29,182 nucleotides of DNA, taken from contig DBNU01000125.1 of the NCBI GenBank assembly GCA_002299125.1, positions 1 to 29,182 on the forward strand, in the 5' to 3' direction. The position numbers and the translations under genes are program-made. This DNA is from Proteobacteria bacterium UBA664. Its GTDB lineage: Bacteria; Pseudomonadota; Gammaproteobacteria; UBA7966. Below, one piece after another: positions 8,403-16,835 of this stretch. The first letter of the stretch is position 1; each line of letters begins with the position of its first letter. The notes under the pieces are model-generated. The model was given only the letters and a program-made list of their open reading frames with translations, was not told where the DNA came from and made no database searches.

Positions 8403-8510
8403 TTGAGCGGGATGTCAGAACAGATCCTTGTTGACGGCCTTGGTTCTTGCATCCGGTTGAGCGGGATGTCAGAACAGATCCTTGTTGACGGCCTTGGTTC
8501 TTGCATCCGG
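8403..8510. repeat. Perfect 54-bp tandem duplication over the pilT 3' end
   Basis: Bases 8403-8456 and 8457-8510 are identical. The right-hand copy contains the last 12 codons of pilT, its stop codon, and 15 bases flanking them; the left-hand copy repeats all of this downstream of the stop. The unit is 18 codons, so the copy stays in frame with pilT: read-through of the first stop would add residues ending in the same KAVNKDLF tail. Perfect identity suggests a recent event. Confidence 0.95.
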
Positions 8511-9503
8511 GCGTGTTACCAGGTTCTTCTTCACCAGTTCCAGCAGGTTCTGGTCGAGCGTCTGCATGCCGAACTGTGCGCCGGTCTGGATCGCGGAGTA
8601 CATCTGCGCGATCTTGTTCTCGCGAATGAGATTGCGGATGGCCGGGGTGCCGATCATGATTTCGTGCGCAGCGATGCGCCCGCCGCCCGTCTTCTTGAGC
8701 AGCGTCTGGGAGATCACGGCCCGCAGCGATTCCGACAGCATTGCCCGCACCATGTCCTTCTCGGCGGCGGGGAAGACATCGACCACGCGGTCGATGGTCT
8801 TGGCGGCCGAGCTCGTGTGCAGGGTGCCGAAGACCAGATGCCCCGTCTCGGCGGCGGTCAATGCCAGGCGAATGGTTTCGAGGTCGCGCATTTCGCCCAC
8901 CAGGATCACGTCCGGGTCCTCGCGCAGTGCGCTGCGCAGCGCCTCATTGAAGCCGAGCGTGTCACGGTGTACTTCGCGCTGGTTGATGAGACACTTCTTC
9001 GAGGTGTGGACGAACTCGATCGGGTCCTCGACGGTGAGGATGTGGCCGTACTCGTTCTCGTTCTTGTGGTTGATCATCGCCGCCAGGGTGGTGGATTTAC
9101 CCGAGCCCGTCGGCCCCGTCACCAGCACCACACCGCGAGGGTAGTCGGAGATGTCCTGGAAGATCTTCGGGGCACCCAGTTCCTCCAGCGACTTGATCAC
9201 GGACGGAATGGTGCGGAACACCGCGCCGGCCCCGCGCTGCTGGTTGAACGCATTGACGCGGAAGCGCGCGAGTCCGGGGATCTCGAAGGAAAAATCGGTC
9301 TCGAGGAACTCCTCGTAGTCCTTGCGCTGCTTGTCGTTCATGATGTCGTAGACGAGATCGTGAACGTCCTTGTGCTGTAGCGGAGGCGCGTTCAAGCGGC
9401 GCACGTCACCGTCCACCCGGATCATGGGCGGCACGCCGGCGGAGAGGTGCAGGTCGGATGCGCCATTCTTGACGCTGAAATTGAGCAGGGCTGCGATATC
9501 CAT
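8469..9503 (-). CDS. pilT: Type IV pilus twitching motility ATPase PilT
   Basis: Exactly 344 residues from the ATG at 9503, the length I recall for Pseudomonas PilT. Walker A is GPTGSGKST at 130-138, the Walker B region DVILVGEMRD starts at 198, the His box TGHLVFGTLHT is at 220-230, and the PilT-specific AIRNLI motif is at 288-293. PilT is the main pilus retraction motor. The frame remains open upstream to 9569, but those residues are not PilT-like, so the internal ATG is preferred. The gene is divergent from yggS, with 137 bases between, which should hold both promoters. Its 3' end is duplicated in tandem (see the repeat at 8403-8510), leaving the first stop intact. Confidence 0.96.
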   Translation of the reverse strand: MDIAALLNFSVKNGASDLHLSAGVPPMIRVDGDVRRLNAPPLQHKDVHDLVYDIMNDKQRKDYEEFLETDFSFEIPGLARFRVNAFNQQRGAGAVFRTIPSVIKSLEELGAPKIFQDISDYPRGVVLVTGPTGSGKSTTLAAMINHKNENEYGHILTVEDPIEFVHTSKKCLINQREVHRDTLGFNEALRSALREDPDVILVGEMRDLETIRLALTAAETGHLVFGTLHTSSAAKTIDRVVDVFPAAEKDMVRAMLSESLRAVISQTLLKKTGGGRIAAHEIMIGTPAIRNLIRENKIAQMYSAIQTGAQFGMQTLDQNLLELVKKNLVTRPDARTKAVNKDLF

Positions 9504-9640
9504 ATGGCGAGGTTTCCCGAAGTGACGCGATGCGCGTACCGCGTGCGGCCAGTGTCCGCCTGCGGTCATCCCATGACCCTCTGGCCCTGTCCGTCCCGCC
9601 GCAGCTTAGGCGAAGTGGCGTTCGCCGGCGACTCCGTGTG

Positions 9641-10336
9641 ATGGACGCTCTCGACGTGCGTCTGGCCCGGTTGCGGGCGCAGATCAGCGAGGCAGAGAGG
9701 CGCTGGGGCAGAGCGCAGGGCAGTGTACGGCTGCTCGCAGTCAGCAAGTTGCGTTCGGCTGCCGAGGTCGGCTCTGTAGCGGCGTTGGGGCAGCGGGCCT
9801 TTGGCGAGAATTACGTTCAGGAGGCGCTGACCAAGATGGCGGCAGTCGGATCCCGTGATCTCGAGTGGCATTTGATCGGGCCGTTGCAATCCAACAAGAC
9901 GGCCGAGGTCGCCGCACACTTCGACTGGGTCCACAGCCTGGATCGGGAACGCATCGCCCGCCGCCTCTCGACGCAGCGCCCGCAAGACCTGCCGCCCTTG
10001 CGCGTGTGCCTGCAGGTCAACACCAGCGGTGAGCCGAGCAAGGCCGGCGTCCGGGCGGAGGATTTGCCGGCGCTGGCCGAGGTGGTGGAGAGCCTCCCCG
10101 GGCTCGATCTCGTCGGGCTCATGAATCTGCCTGAGCCGGTGACCGGCCTCGCGGCCCAGCGGCGGGAGTTCGCGGAGCTCGCGCGTCTGGCGGTGGATCT
10201 GCGCGCGCGCGGTCATCGCTGCTCGGAGCTCTCGATGGGCACCACGGCCGACATGGATGCGGCCATCGCCGAGGGGGCGACGCTCGTGCGCGTGGGCACC
10301 GGACTGTTCGGGCCCCGCCCCGAGCAGGCAAACTGA
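9641..10336 (+). CDS. yggS: YggS/PROSC family pyridoxal-phosphate homeostasis protein
   Basis: A 231-residue protein of the single-domain TIM-barrel PLP family. The PLP-binding lysine lies in LLAVSKLR near residue 36, FGENYVQEAL and WHLIGPLQSNK follow, and the phosphate-binding end SMGTTADMDAAIAEGATLVRVGTGLFG is near the C-terminus. The usual SMGMS is SMGTT here, a mild variation. The protein has no known enzyme activity and buffers free pyridoxal phosphate. I chose the ATG at 9641; a GTG sits directly before it and the open frame reaches back to 9530, but the extra residues are not family-like. It precedes proC and yggT, as in Pseudomonas. Confidence 0.93.
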   Translation: MDALDVRLARLRAQISEAERRWGRAQGSVRLLAVSKLRSAAEVGSVAALGQRAFGENYVQEALTKMAAVGSRDLEWHLIGPLQSNKTAEVAAHFDWVHSLDRERIARRLSTQRPQDLPPLRVCLQVNTSGEPSKAGVRAEDLPALAEVVESLPGLDLVGLMNLPEPVTGLAAQRREFAELARLAVDLRARGHRCSELSMGTTADMDAAIAEGATLVRVGTGLFGPRPEQAN

Positions 10337-10370
10337 GCAAAGCCTCGCTCCTCAGCGCTGGGAGGGTGGC

Positions 10371-10469
10371 ATGCCACGAAACGGAGTCACCACGAAGCCC
10401 CTCCCCTGGGAAAGGGGGACGGGCGAGGGCTGGTACATGCCACGAAACGAAGCCTCCACGAAGCCCCTC
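10371..10469. repeat. Pair of 33-bp intergenic repeats between yggS and proC
   Basis: Bases 10371-10403 and 10437-10469 match at 30 of 33 positions; both begin atgccacgaaacg and end in ccacgaagcccctc. Each is followed by a C-rich then G-rich run (for example ccctccggggttgggatga after the second copy), of the palindromic cccctctcc...gggtgaggg type common in proteobacterial intergenic DNA. A partial third start (tgccacgacg) lies at 10501. Confidence 0.75.
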
Positions 10470-10564
10470 TCCCTCCGGGGTTGGGATGAGGGTCCGGACC
10501 TGCCACGACGGCCGTTCACCAGTTGGCCCGTGCCTGGCCGCAGGCTGGCGCCCGGGGGCAGGCC

Positions 10565-11386
10565 GTGAGCGGACACACGGCCTTCATTGGTGGGGGCAAC
10601 ATGGCCCGCGCACTGGTGCGCGGGCTGCTCGCTGCGGGTGACAGCGGCATCGTGGTCGCGGATCCGGATGCCGATGCCCGCGCCCACGTCGCCACGCTGG
10701 GTGCGCGTGCCACCGGGTCAAACCGCGAGGCCGTCGAAGGGGCGGCCCTCATCGTGCTTGCCGTGAAGCCCCAGCAGTTGCGTACTGCGCTCGAGCCGCT
10801 GGCACAGCCGCTCGGGGCCGCAAGGCCGCTGCTGGTTTCGGTGGCCGCCGGTGTTGACTGCGCCTCGATCGGGCGCTGGAGCGGCGGTCTTTGCCCGGTG
10901 GTGCGCTGCATGCCCAACACGCCGGCGCTCATTCGCGCGGGCATTTCGGCGCTGTATGCCGCGCCCGAGGTCGGCGCAGACACACGTGCTCGCGTCGAGG
11001 CGCTGATGGGTACCGTCGGCACCTGCTTCTGGGTCGCGGAAGAGTCCGCCCTGGACGCCGTGACCGCCCTTTCCGGCAGCGGCCCGGCGTACTTCTTCCT
11101 CTTCATGGAGGCCCTGGTCGCCGCGGGCGAGGCCATGGGTCTGGAGCGGGCCGTGGCTACCCGTCTGGCGCTCGGCACCTGCCAGGGTGCCGCTCGCCTC
11201 GCCGCTGCGCCCGGTGCTCCGGACCTCGCCACCCTGCGACGCCAGGTCACCTCACCCGGTGGGACGACCGAGCGGGCGCTCGATGTCCTTGCCGCCGGGG
11301 ACCTCACCGGACTCGTGCAGATGGCCGTTCAGGCGGCGCGCGAGCGGAGCGTGGAACTCGGAGAGGTGCTGAAACAGGACACCTGA
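10565..11386 (+). CDS. proC: Pyrroline-5-carboxylate reductase
   Basis: A 273-residue enzyme that reduces 1-pyrroline-5-carboxylate to proline with NAD(P)H, the last step of proline synthesis. The N-terminal Rossmann motif is FIGGGNMARALVRGLL, the family block VVRCMPNTPALIRAGISAL follows, and the C-terminal dimerisation/active-site block reads ALSGSGPAYFFLFMEAL, then TSPGGTTERALDVL. I chose the GTG at 10565, giving VSGHTAFIGGGNMA, because this places the Rossmann strand at the usual distance; a TTG at 10523 is in frame but adds 14 atypical residues that overlap the intergenic repeat region. Likely in one unit with yggS and yggT. Confidence 0.94.
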   Translation: MSGHTAFIGGGNMARALVRGLLAAGDSGIVVADPDADARAHVATLGARATGSNREAVEGAALIVLAVKPQQLRTALEPLAQPLGAARPLLVSVAAGVDCASIGRWSGGLCPVVRCMPNTPALIRAGISALYAAPEVGADTRARVEALMGTVGTCFWVAEESALDAVTALSGSGPAYFFLFMEALVAAGEAMGLERAVATRLALGTCQGAARLAAAPGAPDLATLRRQVTSPGGTTERALDVLAAGDLTGLVQMAVQAARERSVELGEVLKQDT

Positions 11387-11549
11387 GGGTCGCCGCCACT
11401 TCCGGGGGGCGCTACCCGCGGGTCGGGGTGCAATCACGGGCGATGATCGCCGCGATGGGATGGTTCATCGGGGCGACGGTGCGACCCCAAGGCACGGGCA
11501 GACACGAGCGATCCGGGGGCTTGCCCGGTCGCAGCAAGGGGAGACAGGA

Positions 11550-12125
11550 ATGGGCGGTGGCTACCTGGGGCAAGCGGGCGACTTTCTCATTGACACGGTG
11601 ACGCAGCTCTACGCCGCGCTCGTGCTTCTGCGCTTTCTGCTGCAGGCGGTGCGTGCCGATTTCCGCAACCCCTTCGCCGAGGCCGTCGTGCGGCTTACCA
11701 CCCCTGCCTTGCGCCCACTGCGGCGGGTCATCCCCGGTTGGCGCGGGTTGGATCTGGCGGCCCTGGTACTGCTGGTGCTTGTGCTGGCACTCGGCCAGTT
11801 GTTGCAGTTCGGGTTGCTGGGTGTGACGCCGGCGCTGACCGGGCTCCTGGTCACGGCGATCGGCCAGGCCCTGGATCTCACCGTCACCGTCTACGTCTTT
11901 GTGCTGTTCCTGCTGGCGGTAATGAGCCTGGTCGCCCCCGGCCACACCCCGCTCGGTGCCCTGCTGCAGCGGCTGTCGGAGCCGCTGCTCGCGCCGCTGC
12001 GGCCCCTGCTGCCACCCGTGGCCGGGCTCGATTTCTCGCCCCTCGTGGCCATCATCGGCCTGCAATTGCTGCGCATCCTGATCGTCGCGCCGGTGCTGGA
12101 TCTGGGGCGGACGATGTTGTTGTAG
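11550..12125 (+). CDS. yggT: YggT-family integral membrane protein
   Basis: A 191-residue protein with two YGGT domains, each of two membrane segments. The domain signatures LLRFLLQAVRADFRNPFAEAV and PLGALLQRLSEPLLAPLRPLLP are clear. The function is not well established; relatives are linked to cell division or osmotic tolerance. The ATG at 11550 has a good site upstream (ggggagacagga). The frame stays open for 30 more codons upstream, but these lack family character. The gene follows proC by 163 bases and converges with hemY. Confidence 0.9.
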   Translation: MGGGYLGQAGDFLIDTVTQLYAALVLLRFLLQAVRADFRNPFAEAVVRLTTPALRPLRRVIPGWRGLDLAALVLLVLVLALGQLLQFGLLGVTPALTGLLVTAIGQALDLTVTVYVFVLFLLAVMSLVAPGHTPLGALLQRLSEPLLAPLRPLLPPVAGLDFSPLVAIIGLQLLRILIVAPVLDLGRTMLL

Positions 12126-12201
12126 CGCGACCCCGGCCGGCCGCGACCGCGGACTCCTGCGGGGCCGCTCCGGGTGCTGGCGGGTCGCGCTCTGGTCGCG
12201 G
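12125..12201. repeat. Nested inverted repeats between convergent yggT and hemY
   Basis: gcgcgacc at 12125-12132 pairs with ggtcgcgc at 12183-12190, and ccgcgacc at 12141-12148 pairs with ggtcgcgg at 12194-12201. The arms are interleaved, so either stem can form but not both in a simple hairpin. There is no T-run, so a classic intrinsic terminator is not shown; the position between converging genes makes a transcription-end role or a repeat remnant plausible. Confidence 0.4.
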
Positions 12202-12203
12202 CT

Positions 12204-13403
12204 TCAGCGCCCGATCAGGCCGCGACCGGTCACACCCACCGCGAGCGCAAGGCCGCGCCGACTGGCGTCGGCTGCCCCGCCTTCCTCGCCCAGAGCGTTC
12301 AGGGTCTCGGTCAGCCAGTGCAGCCAGCGTGGCTCAGCGCGCCGGGCGATGGCGAGGTCGAGGTGTCTGCGTGCCTGCGCCCAGAGCGAGTTGTGCATGC
12401 AAAGACGCGCCAGACAGGCGTGCAGATCGGCGTCTTCGGGGCGATCCTTCAGCCAGATCTCTGCCTGTTCCAGTGCCCGGAGCTTCGGCCGCACCGGAAG
12501 CTCCGCGTAGGCCGCGAGCAGTTCGGCCCGCCACTGGCGTGCGAGTGACCGTCGCAACAGGGACTCGGCCTCGATGATGGCATCAGCCTCCACCAGGGCC
12601 CGTGCCTGCCCCAGCAGGAAGGCGGGGTCGTCCTGCAAGCGACGGGGCAGTCGCCGCATGACGCGGGAGAGGGCGCTGGGCTCGCGTGGCGCGCCCTTGA
12701 GCAGGCCCTGCCAGGCGCGTGTCTCCAGCGCATCGCAGTCGGCTGCGGGCAGGGCGTGGCGCGCGCGCAGTCGCGGCAGGATCTCGATGATGCGTTGCCA
12801 GTCCTCGCGCAGCTCGGACAGGCGAGCGAGCAGTCGCAGCACCTGCGGCTGCCGCGGCAGCCGCCGATAGAGGCCGTCGAGCGCGCTTCGCGCATCTTCC
12901 AGCCGCCCGTCTTTCAGCGCGATCTCGGCGATCGTCACCTGCACGGCGAGATGGCTGGCGCCCGCCTGACGCGCCTGGGCGAGGTAGCGGTCTCGGTCGG
13001 CGATGTCCTGGCAGCGGTCAGCCGCCTGCGCAGCCGCCAGATAGTGCAGCACCGGCTGCTGGGCACGCGCGGCACCCTTCACGAACAGCCGCTCGGCCTC
13101 CAGCAGATCGCCCTCCGCGAGCCGCTCGAAACCTTCTCCAAGCAGCCGCTGGGCGACCACCTCGTTGTGCTTCTGGCACCACCAGCGCACCGCAAGCCCG
13201 ATACCCAGCAGCCAGCCACAGAGCTTGAACAGCAGGAAGGCGGCCAAGGCCAGCAGCAGCGTGGCGGACAGCCAGAGCGAGAGGCTCGTCTGCACCACCC
13301 AGCCTTCGTAGCTCAGCACGACCACACCGGGGTCCCGGTCGAAGGTCCAGGCCACGCCCATGCCCAGGGCGATGGCCACGATGAGGGCGAGGATGAGTCT
13401 CAT
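12204..13403 (-). CDS. hemY: HemY, TPR-containing inner-membrane protein
   Basis: A 399-residue protein with two N-terminal membrane segments (about residues 2-20 and 41-61), then a long helical TPR-type region with repeats such as HYLAAAQAADRCQDIADRDRYL. This is the proteobacterial HemY that follows hemX, and not the Gram-positive protoporphyrinogen oxidase of the same name. Its role in late haem synthesis is unclear; it is thought to organise the pathway at the membrane. Its start overlaps the hemX stop by four bases (ATGA), so the two are translationally coupled. The last gene of the hemCDXY cluster. Confidence 0.9.
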   Translation of the reverse strand: MRLILALIVAIALGMGVAWTFDRDPGVVVLSYEGWVVQTSLSLWLSATLLLALAAFLLFKLCGWLLGIGLAVRWWCQKHNEVVAQRLLGEGFERLAEGDLLEAERLFVKGAARAQQPVLHYLAAAQAADRCQDIADRDRYLAQARQAGASHLAVQVTIAEIALKDGRLEDARSALDGLYRRLPRQPQVLRLLARLSELREDWQRIIEILPRLRARHALPAADCDALETRAWQGLLKGAPREPSALSRVMRRLPRRLQDDPAFLLGQARALVEADAIIEAESLLRRSLARQWRAELLAAYAELPVRPKLRALEQAEIWLKDRPEDADLHACLARLCMHNSLWAQARRHLDLAIARRAEPRWLHWLTETLNALGEEGGAADASRRGLALAVGVTGRGLIGR

Positions 13404-14593
13404 GGTTCGACGACCGGCGCGCGTGCCCGAGCCGTGAGCGCGGCCTGCACGGCGGCCTCAGCGGTCAGCGTGTCCGGAAGCGGGGGTCGCAGGTCCATGG
13501 CGCGCAGCTCAGTCAGCGCGCGGCGGGCGCTCTGGATGGTCTCCGTCGTGCCGTCGAAATGCTCTTCGAGGATGCGCAGGGCGCTGTCGACGGCGGCGCG
13601 CATTTGCTCATTGTCGGGGCGCAGAACGGCCAGGCGGGCGGCGGCCAGTTCGAGCCGCAGGCTTTCGCGAATGAGTGCGTGGGTGGCCGGGTCGAGTGCC
13701 GCCAGATCGATCCGCGCGCTTTCGCGGATCACGACCAAACCGCGCAACTCGGACCAGAGGTCACGCAGCAGGTTGGGTTCGTCCGCTGCCCCGGTTGCTG
13801 CCCCGGTTGCTGCGTCCGCAGGGGGCGGGGCGTCGGTGAAGGGTCGGGTCGGGCCGGGCTTGAGCGGCAGCGCGGCCACCCGTTGACCGAGATCGCCGAG
13901 GAAGATGGCCAGGCCCGTGGTGTCGGGCAGCGGCACGGCGGCCAGATCGTTGCGGTCGGCGGCGATGGCCTCGCGCAAGGGGATCAGCACGGGCTCGGCC
14001 AGCAGCGCCAGCCGCCGATCGGCGCTGGCGAGAATGCGCTCTGCGCCACGCACGTCGCGGGCCAGGGCAAGCTGCTGCTGGGCCGTGAAGATGAGGAACT
14101 CGACCTCCGCCAGTGTCCAGTCGAACTCCACCCGCGGCCGCTCGGCCGACAGCCGCGTCAGCGCCTCGGCCAGTTGGGCCACGCGGGCCTCGTTGCGCCC
14201 GACCAGTTCCTCGGTCGCACGGACGCGCGTCTGTGCCTCCTCCATGGCCTTGCCGGCCCGATCGAGGGTCGCATGCACGGCCTCCAGTTCGAGGCGGGCC
14301 TTCTCCAGCGCCTCGGCCTGCCTGGTGCCGACCGCGTCCACGTGGTTACGCACGGCGGCGAGGTCACCGCGCAGGGTGCTGACGGCCCCGAGCACCTGCG
14401 GCCGCCACAGTGTGAAGTCGATCAGCGCCGCGCCCCCCAGTGCCAGCAACCCGGCGATGACCGCCGGTCGCACCCCAGCCGGCCCCTTGGGTGCAGGCGA
14501 CGCGCTGGCCGTGGGACGGGCGTCGCCGCTGGCGGGCTCAGGGGAGACGGCCCCGGCGACAGCGGGCACGGCGGGGTCGTCGGGCGAGCTCAT
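13400..14593 (-). CDS. hemX: HemX, uroporphyrinogen-III C-methyltransferase-like membrane protein
   Basis: A 397-residue protein with a proline/alanine-rich cytoplasmic N-terminus (about 42 residues), one membrane segment at about 43-63, a predicted coiled coil at about 70-150 (TRQAEALEKARLELEAVHAT) and a long helical C-terminal region. This is the layout of proteobacterial HemX; despite the family name there is no methyltransferase catalytic domain visible. The ATG at 14593 has a perfect AGGAG (plus-strand 14600-14604) six bases away. A 12-base tandem repeat at 13785-13808 produces a small Ala-Ala-Thr-Gly duplication. It is 167 bases downstream of hemD. Confidence 0.88.
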   Translation of the reverse strand: MSSPDDPAVPAVAGAVSPEPASGDARPTASASPAPKGPAGVRPAVIAGLLALGGAALIDFTLWRPQVLGAVSTLRGDLAAVRNHVDAVGTRQAEALEKARLELEAVHATLDRAGKAMEEAQTRVRATEELVGRNEARVAQLAEALTRLSAERPRVEFDWTLAEVEFLIFTAQQQLALARDVRGAERILASADRRLALLAEPVLIPLREAIAADRNDLAAVPLPDTTGLAIFLGDLGQRVAALPLKPGPTRPFTDAPPPADAATGAATGAADEPNLLRDLWSELRGLVVIRESARIDLAALDPATHALIRESLRLELAAARLAVLRPDNEQMRAAVDSALRILEEHFDGTTETIQSARRALTELRAMDLRPPLPDTLTAEAAVQAALTARARAPVVEP

Positions 14594-14760
14594 GGGGGTC
14601 TCCTGAGGGTGGTGGTGCCCATAACGCGCACGGGACGAGCGCCGGCACCGGTCAGCGCCCAGAGTAGCAGGCAGCCTCGCCCACCGGCGACCTCAGCGCG
14701 ACGCCGGAATGTCCGGCCGCAACCGCGCTTCGCGCGGGCCACGGCGCTCAGGGGGTCGCC

Positions 14761-15621
14761 TCAGCCCGCGCCGCTGGGAGCGGGGCGGGTGGCGTCGGGG
14801 CTGGGTGCCCCCGCTGCGGTCGCGAGCGCCGGCTTCGCGAGAATGCCCCAGAGCGTCTGGCAGGCCGCGACGACGGCTGTATCGGCATCCTCGTCTGCCG
14901 TCAGCGTACTGCAGGGGCCGACGAAGCCCTCGGCCCGGGCGACCTCCCGCACCCGCTCCGACCAGGCCACGAACCCGAGCGAGAGCACCCAGTCGGCGGA
15001 AGCCGCGCGCGCCGCCGCGGCCACGGCGCGGGTGCTGTCCGCGCTGCTGAGGGTGAGGGCCTGCGGCAGGCCCTCGGGCCAGTCGGCGGGATCGAGCGCG
15101 AGCGGCAGGGTGACGCGCCGGTACACCCGTGCGACACCGACCATCGCCCCGCGCGCCCGCAGGGCAGGTTCGAGCAACTCACGACCGCCTTCGCCCTGCA
15201 CGAGCAGCACGCGCCTGCCTGTCACTCGCGCTGCTGCCAGTTCCGGCAGGCCGAGCAGCCCCGCAGCCCCAGCGGTGCCGGGGCCGGCCAGGCAGCCTTC
15301 GCCGAATGCCGCTTCCACCGCCCGTGCCGTCCCCGGGCCGACCGTGGCCAGCGTCCCGATGTGGCGTGCGACAGGTCGCGGCCAGTCACTCACCGCGGCC
15401 ACGGCGGCGGGGCTGGTGAAAATGCGCCAATCCCAGCCCGCGGGATCGGCCCACGACCGTTGCGCTGCGCCGAGCAGGGCGGCCGACGTCGGCTCGATGG
15501 CCAGCACCGGGCGTGGCCAGACGACGGCCCCGGCAGTGCGCAAGGCCCGGGTGCCCGCGTCACCGCGCCCGATCGGCCGCGTCAGCCACAGGCGGAGGCC
15601 GGCGAGCGGCAGGGCATTCAT
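14761..15621 (-). CDS. hemD: Uroporphyrinogen-III synthase
   Basis: A 286-residue protein in the HemD position. It cyclises hydroxymethylbilane with inversion of ring D to give uroporphyrinogen III. Visible family features are LWLTRPIGRG at the N-terminus, WRIFTSPAAVAAV, ATVGPGTARAVEAAF, VLLVQGEGGRELL and ALTLSSADSTRAV; the family is poorly conserved, so context carries weight. The C-terminal 20 residues are alanine/proline-rich and beyond the usual domain. Its start overlaps the hemC stop by four bases, so the pair is coupled. Confidence 0.92.
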   Translation of the reverse strand: MNALPLAGLRLWLTRPIGRGDAGTRALRTAGAVVWPRPVLAIEPTSAALLGAAQRSWADPAGWDWRIFTSPAAVAAVSDWPRPVARHIGTLATVGPGTARAVEAAFGEGCLAGPGTAGAAGLLGLPELAAARVTGRRVLLVQGEGGRELLEPALRARGAMVGVARVYRRVTLPLALDPADWPEGLPQALTLSSADSTRAVAAAARAASADWVLSLGFVAWSERVREVARAEGFVGPCSTLTADEDADTAVVAACQTLWGILAKPALATAAGAPSPDATRPAPSGAG

Positions 15622-16559
15622 CGCCGGGCGTCGGGCACGGCCGCGAGCAGCTCCCCCGCGCCCTGGGCGAACAGGGCGCGGGCCACCGTTTCACCCAAGG
15701 CGCGGGCCTGCGCCGCGGGGGCACGCGCCTCGGCGCTGAGCAGCGTGCCCCCGTCGAGGGCGGCCACGCAGCCACGCAGCCAGAGGCTGCCGTCGGGCTG
15801 CAACAGCGCATGGCCGGCCACCGGGACGTGACAGGCCCCGCCCAGCGTCTGATTCATGGCGCGTTCGGCGGCGACACAGGTGGCGGTCGGGGCGTGATGC
15901 AGCACCGCGAGCAGGGGCAGCAGTTCGGGGTCGTCGCGGCATTCGATGCCGATCACCCCTTGGCCCACGGCGGGCAGCATGCGCTCGGGCGTGAAACGCT
16001 CACGCAGGGCCGGGTGATCGGCCAACCCCAGGCGATCGAGTCCGGCGGCCGCGAGCAGGATGGCGTCGAACTCCCCGGCTGCGAGTCGCCCGATGCGGGT
16101 GCCGACATTGCCGCGCAACTCCCCTACTTCGAGGTCCGGTCGCAGGGCCAGGATCTGCGCCCGCCGGCGCAGGCTGGCAGTGCCGACCCGGGCACCCGCC
16201 GGCAGCGCGGCGAGACCGTCGTGGTGCAAGGACAACAGGCAGTCGGCGGGGTCGGCCCGTTCCAGCATGACCGCGAGCACGAGGCCAGCGGGCAGATCGA
16301 CGGTGACATCCTTCAGCGAGTGCACTGCGAGATCCGCGCGCCCCGCCAGCATCTCCTGCTCGAGTTCCTTCACGAACAGGCCCTTGCCGCCCACGGGGGC
16401 GAGGCTGCCAGCCAGGAAACGATCGCCGGCGGTGGTCATGCCAATCAGCTCGACCGTGAGCCCGGGATGGGCAGCGCAGAGCCGCTCGGCCACATGCTTG
16501 GCCTGCCAGAGGGCGAGCGGGCTCTGGCGGGTGACGAGGCGCAGCGAATGATGGGGCAT
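15618..16559 (-). CDS. hemC: Porphobilinogen deaminase (hydroxymethylbilane synthase)
   Basis: A 313-residue enzyme that joins four porphobilinogen molecules into hydroxymethylbilane. Conserved blocks include RLVTRQSPLALWQAKHV, VGGKGLFVKELEQEM, AVHSLKDVTVDLP (usually HSMKDVP), GTASLRRRAQI, ELRGNVGTRIGRL, and MLPAVGQGVIGIE. The cysteine that carries the dipyrromethane cofactor is in LGGACHVPVA. The ATG at 16559 gives the standard N-terminus. It is the first gene of the haem cluster and is divergent from gshB, with 276 bases between the two, where promoters for both are expected. Confidence 0.96.
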   Translation of the reverse strand: MPHHSLRLVTRQSPLALWQAKHVAERLCAAHPGLTVELIGMTTAGDRFLAGSLAPVGGKGLFVKELEQEMLAGRADLAVHSLKDVTVDLPAGLVLAVMLERADPADCLLSLHHDGLAALPAGARVGTASLRRRAQILALRPDLEVGELRGNVGTRIGRLAAGEFDAILLAAAGLDRLGLADHPALRERFTPERMLPAVGQGVIGIECRDDPELLPLLAVLHHAPTATCVAAERAMNQTLGGACHVPVAGHALLQPDGSLWLRGCVAALDGGTLLSAEARAPAAQARALGETVARALFAQGAGELLAAVPDARR

Positions 16560-16835
16560 CTGAGGGGGCTCTACGGGGTTGGGCCTTGGCCGGCAGTGGG
16601 TTTCCCCATCGACCGCAGGCGTCTGCTGCGTGCAGACTCGCCCGTGGCCAGAAATCGCTGCGTCTGCCTGGGGTCGAGATCGGGAACCCCCGGCGTGCCG
16701 GGCATCCTACGTCACGGGATGGCGTTGCGCGGCACCCATTTCCGCGGGCGCGGCGCGGGACGCGCGCGGGCCTGGCGCCAGGGGCGATGACGATCGCGAT
16801 CGTTCAGGCACAAAGGGCGCGGAAGAGGGCTTTGG

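Noticed and set aside
7605..9380. A 591-codon plus-strand open frame opposite pilU and pilT
   Set aside because: It is the antisense shadow of two certain genes, a usual effect of high GC with biased third positions; it is rich in His, Gly and Arg and has no family-like motif.
13559..15739. A 726-codon plus-strand frame across hemX and hemD
   Set aside because: Low-complexity Arg/Pro/Ala sequence antisense to the haem genes, crossing a gene boundary; not a plausible protein.
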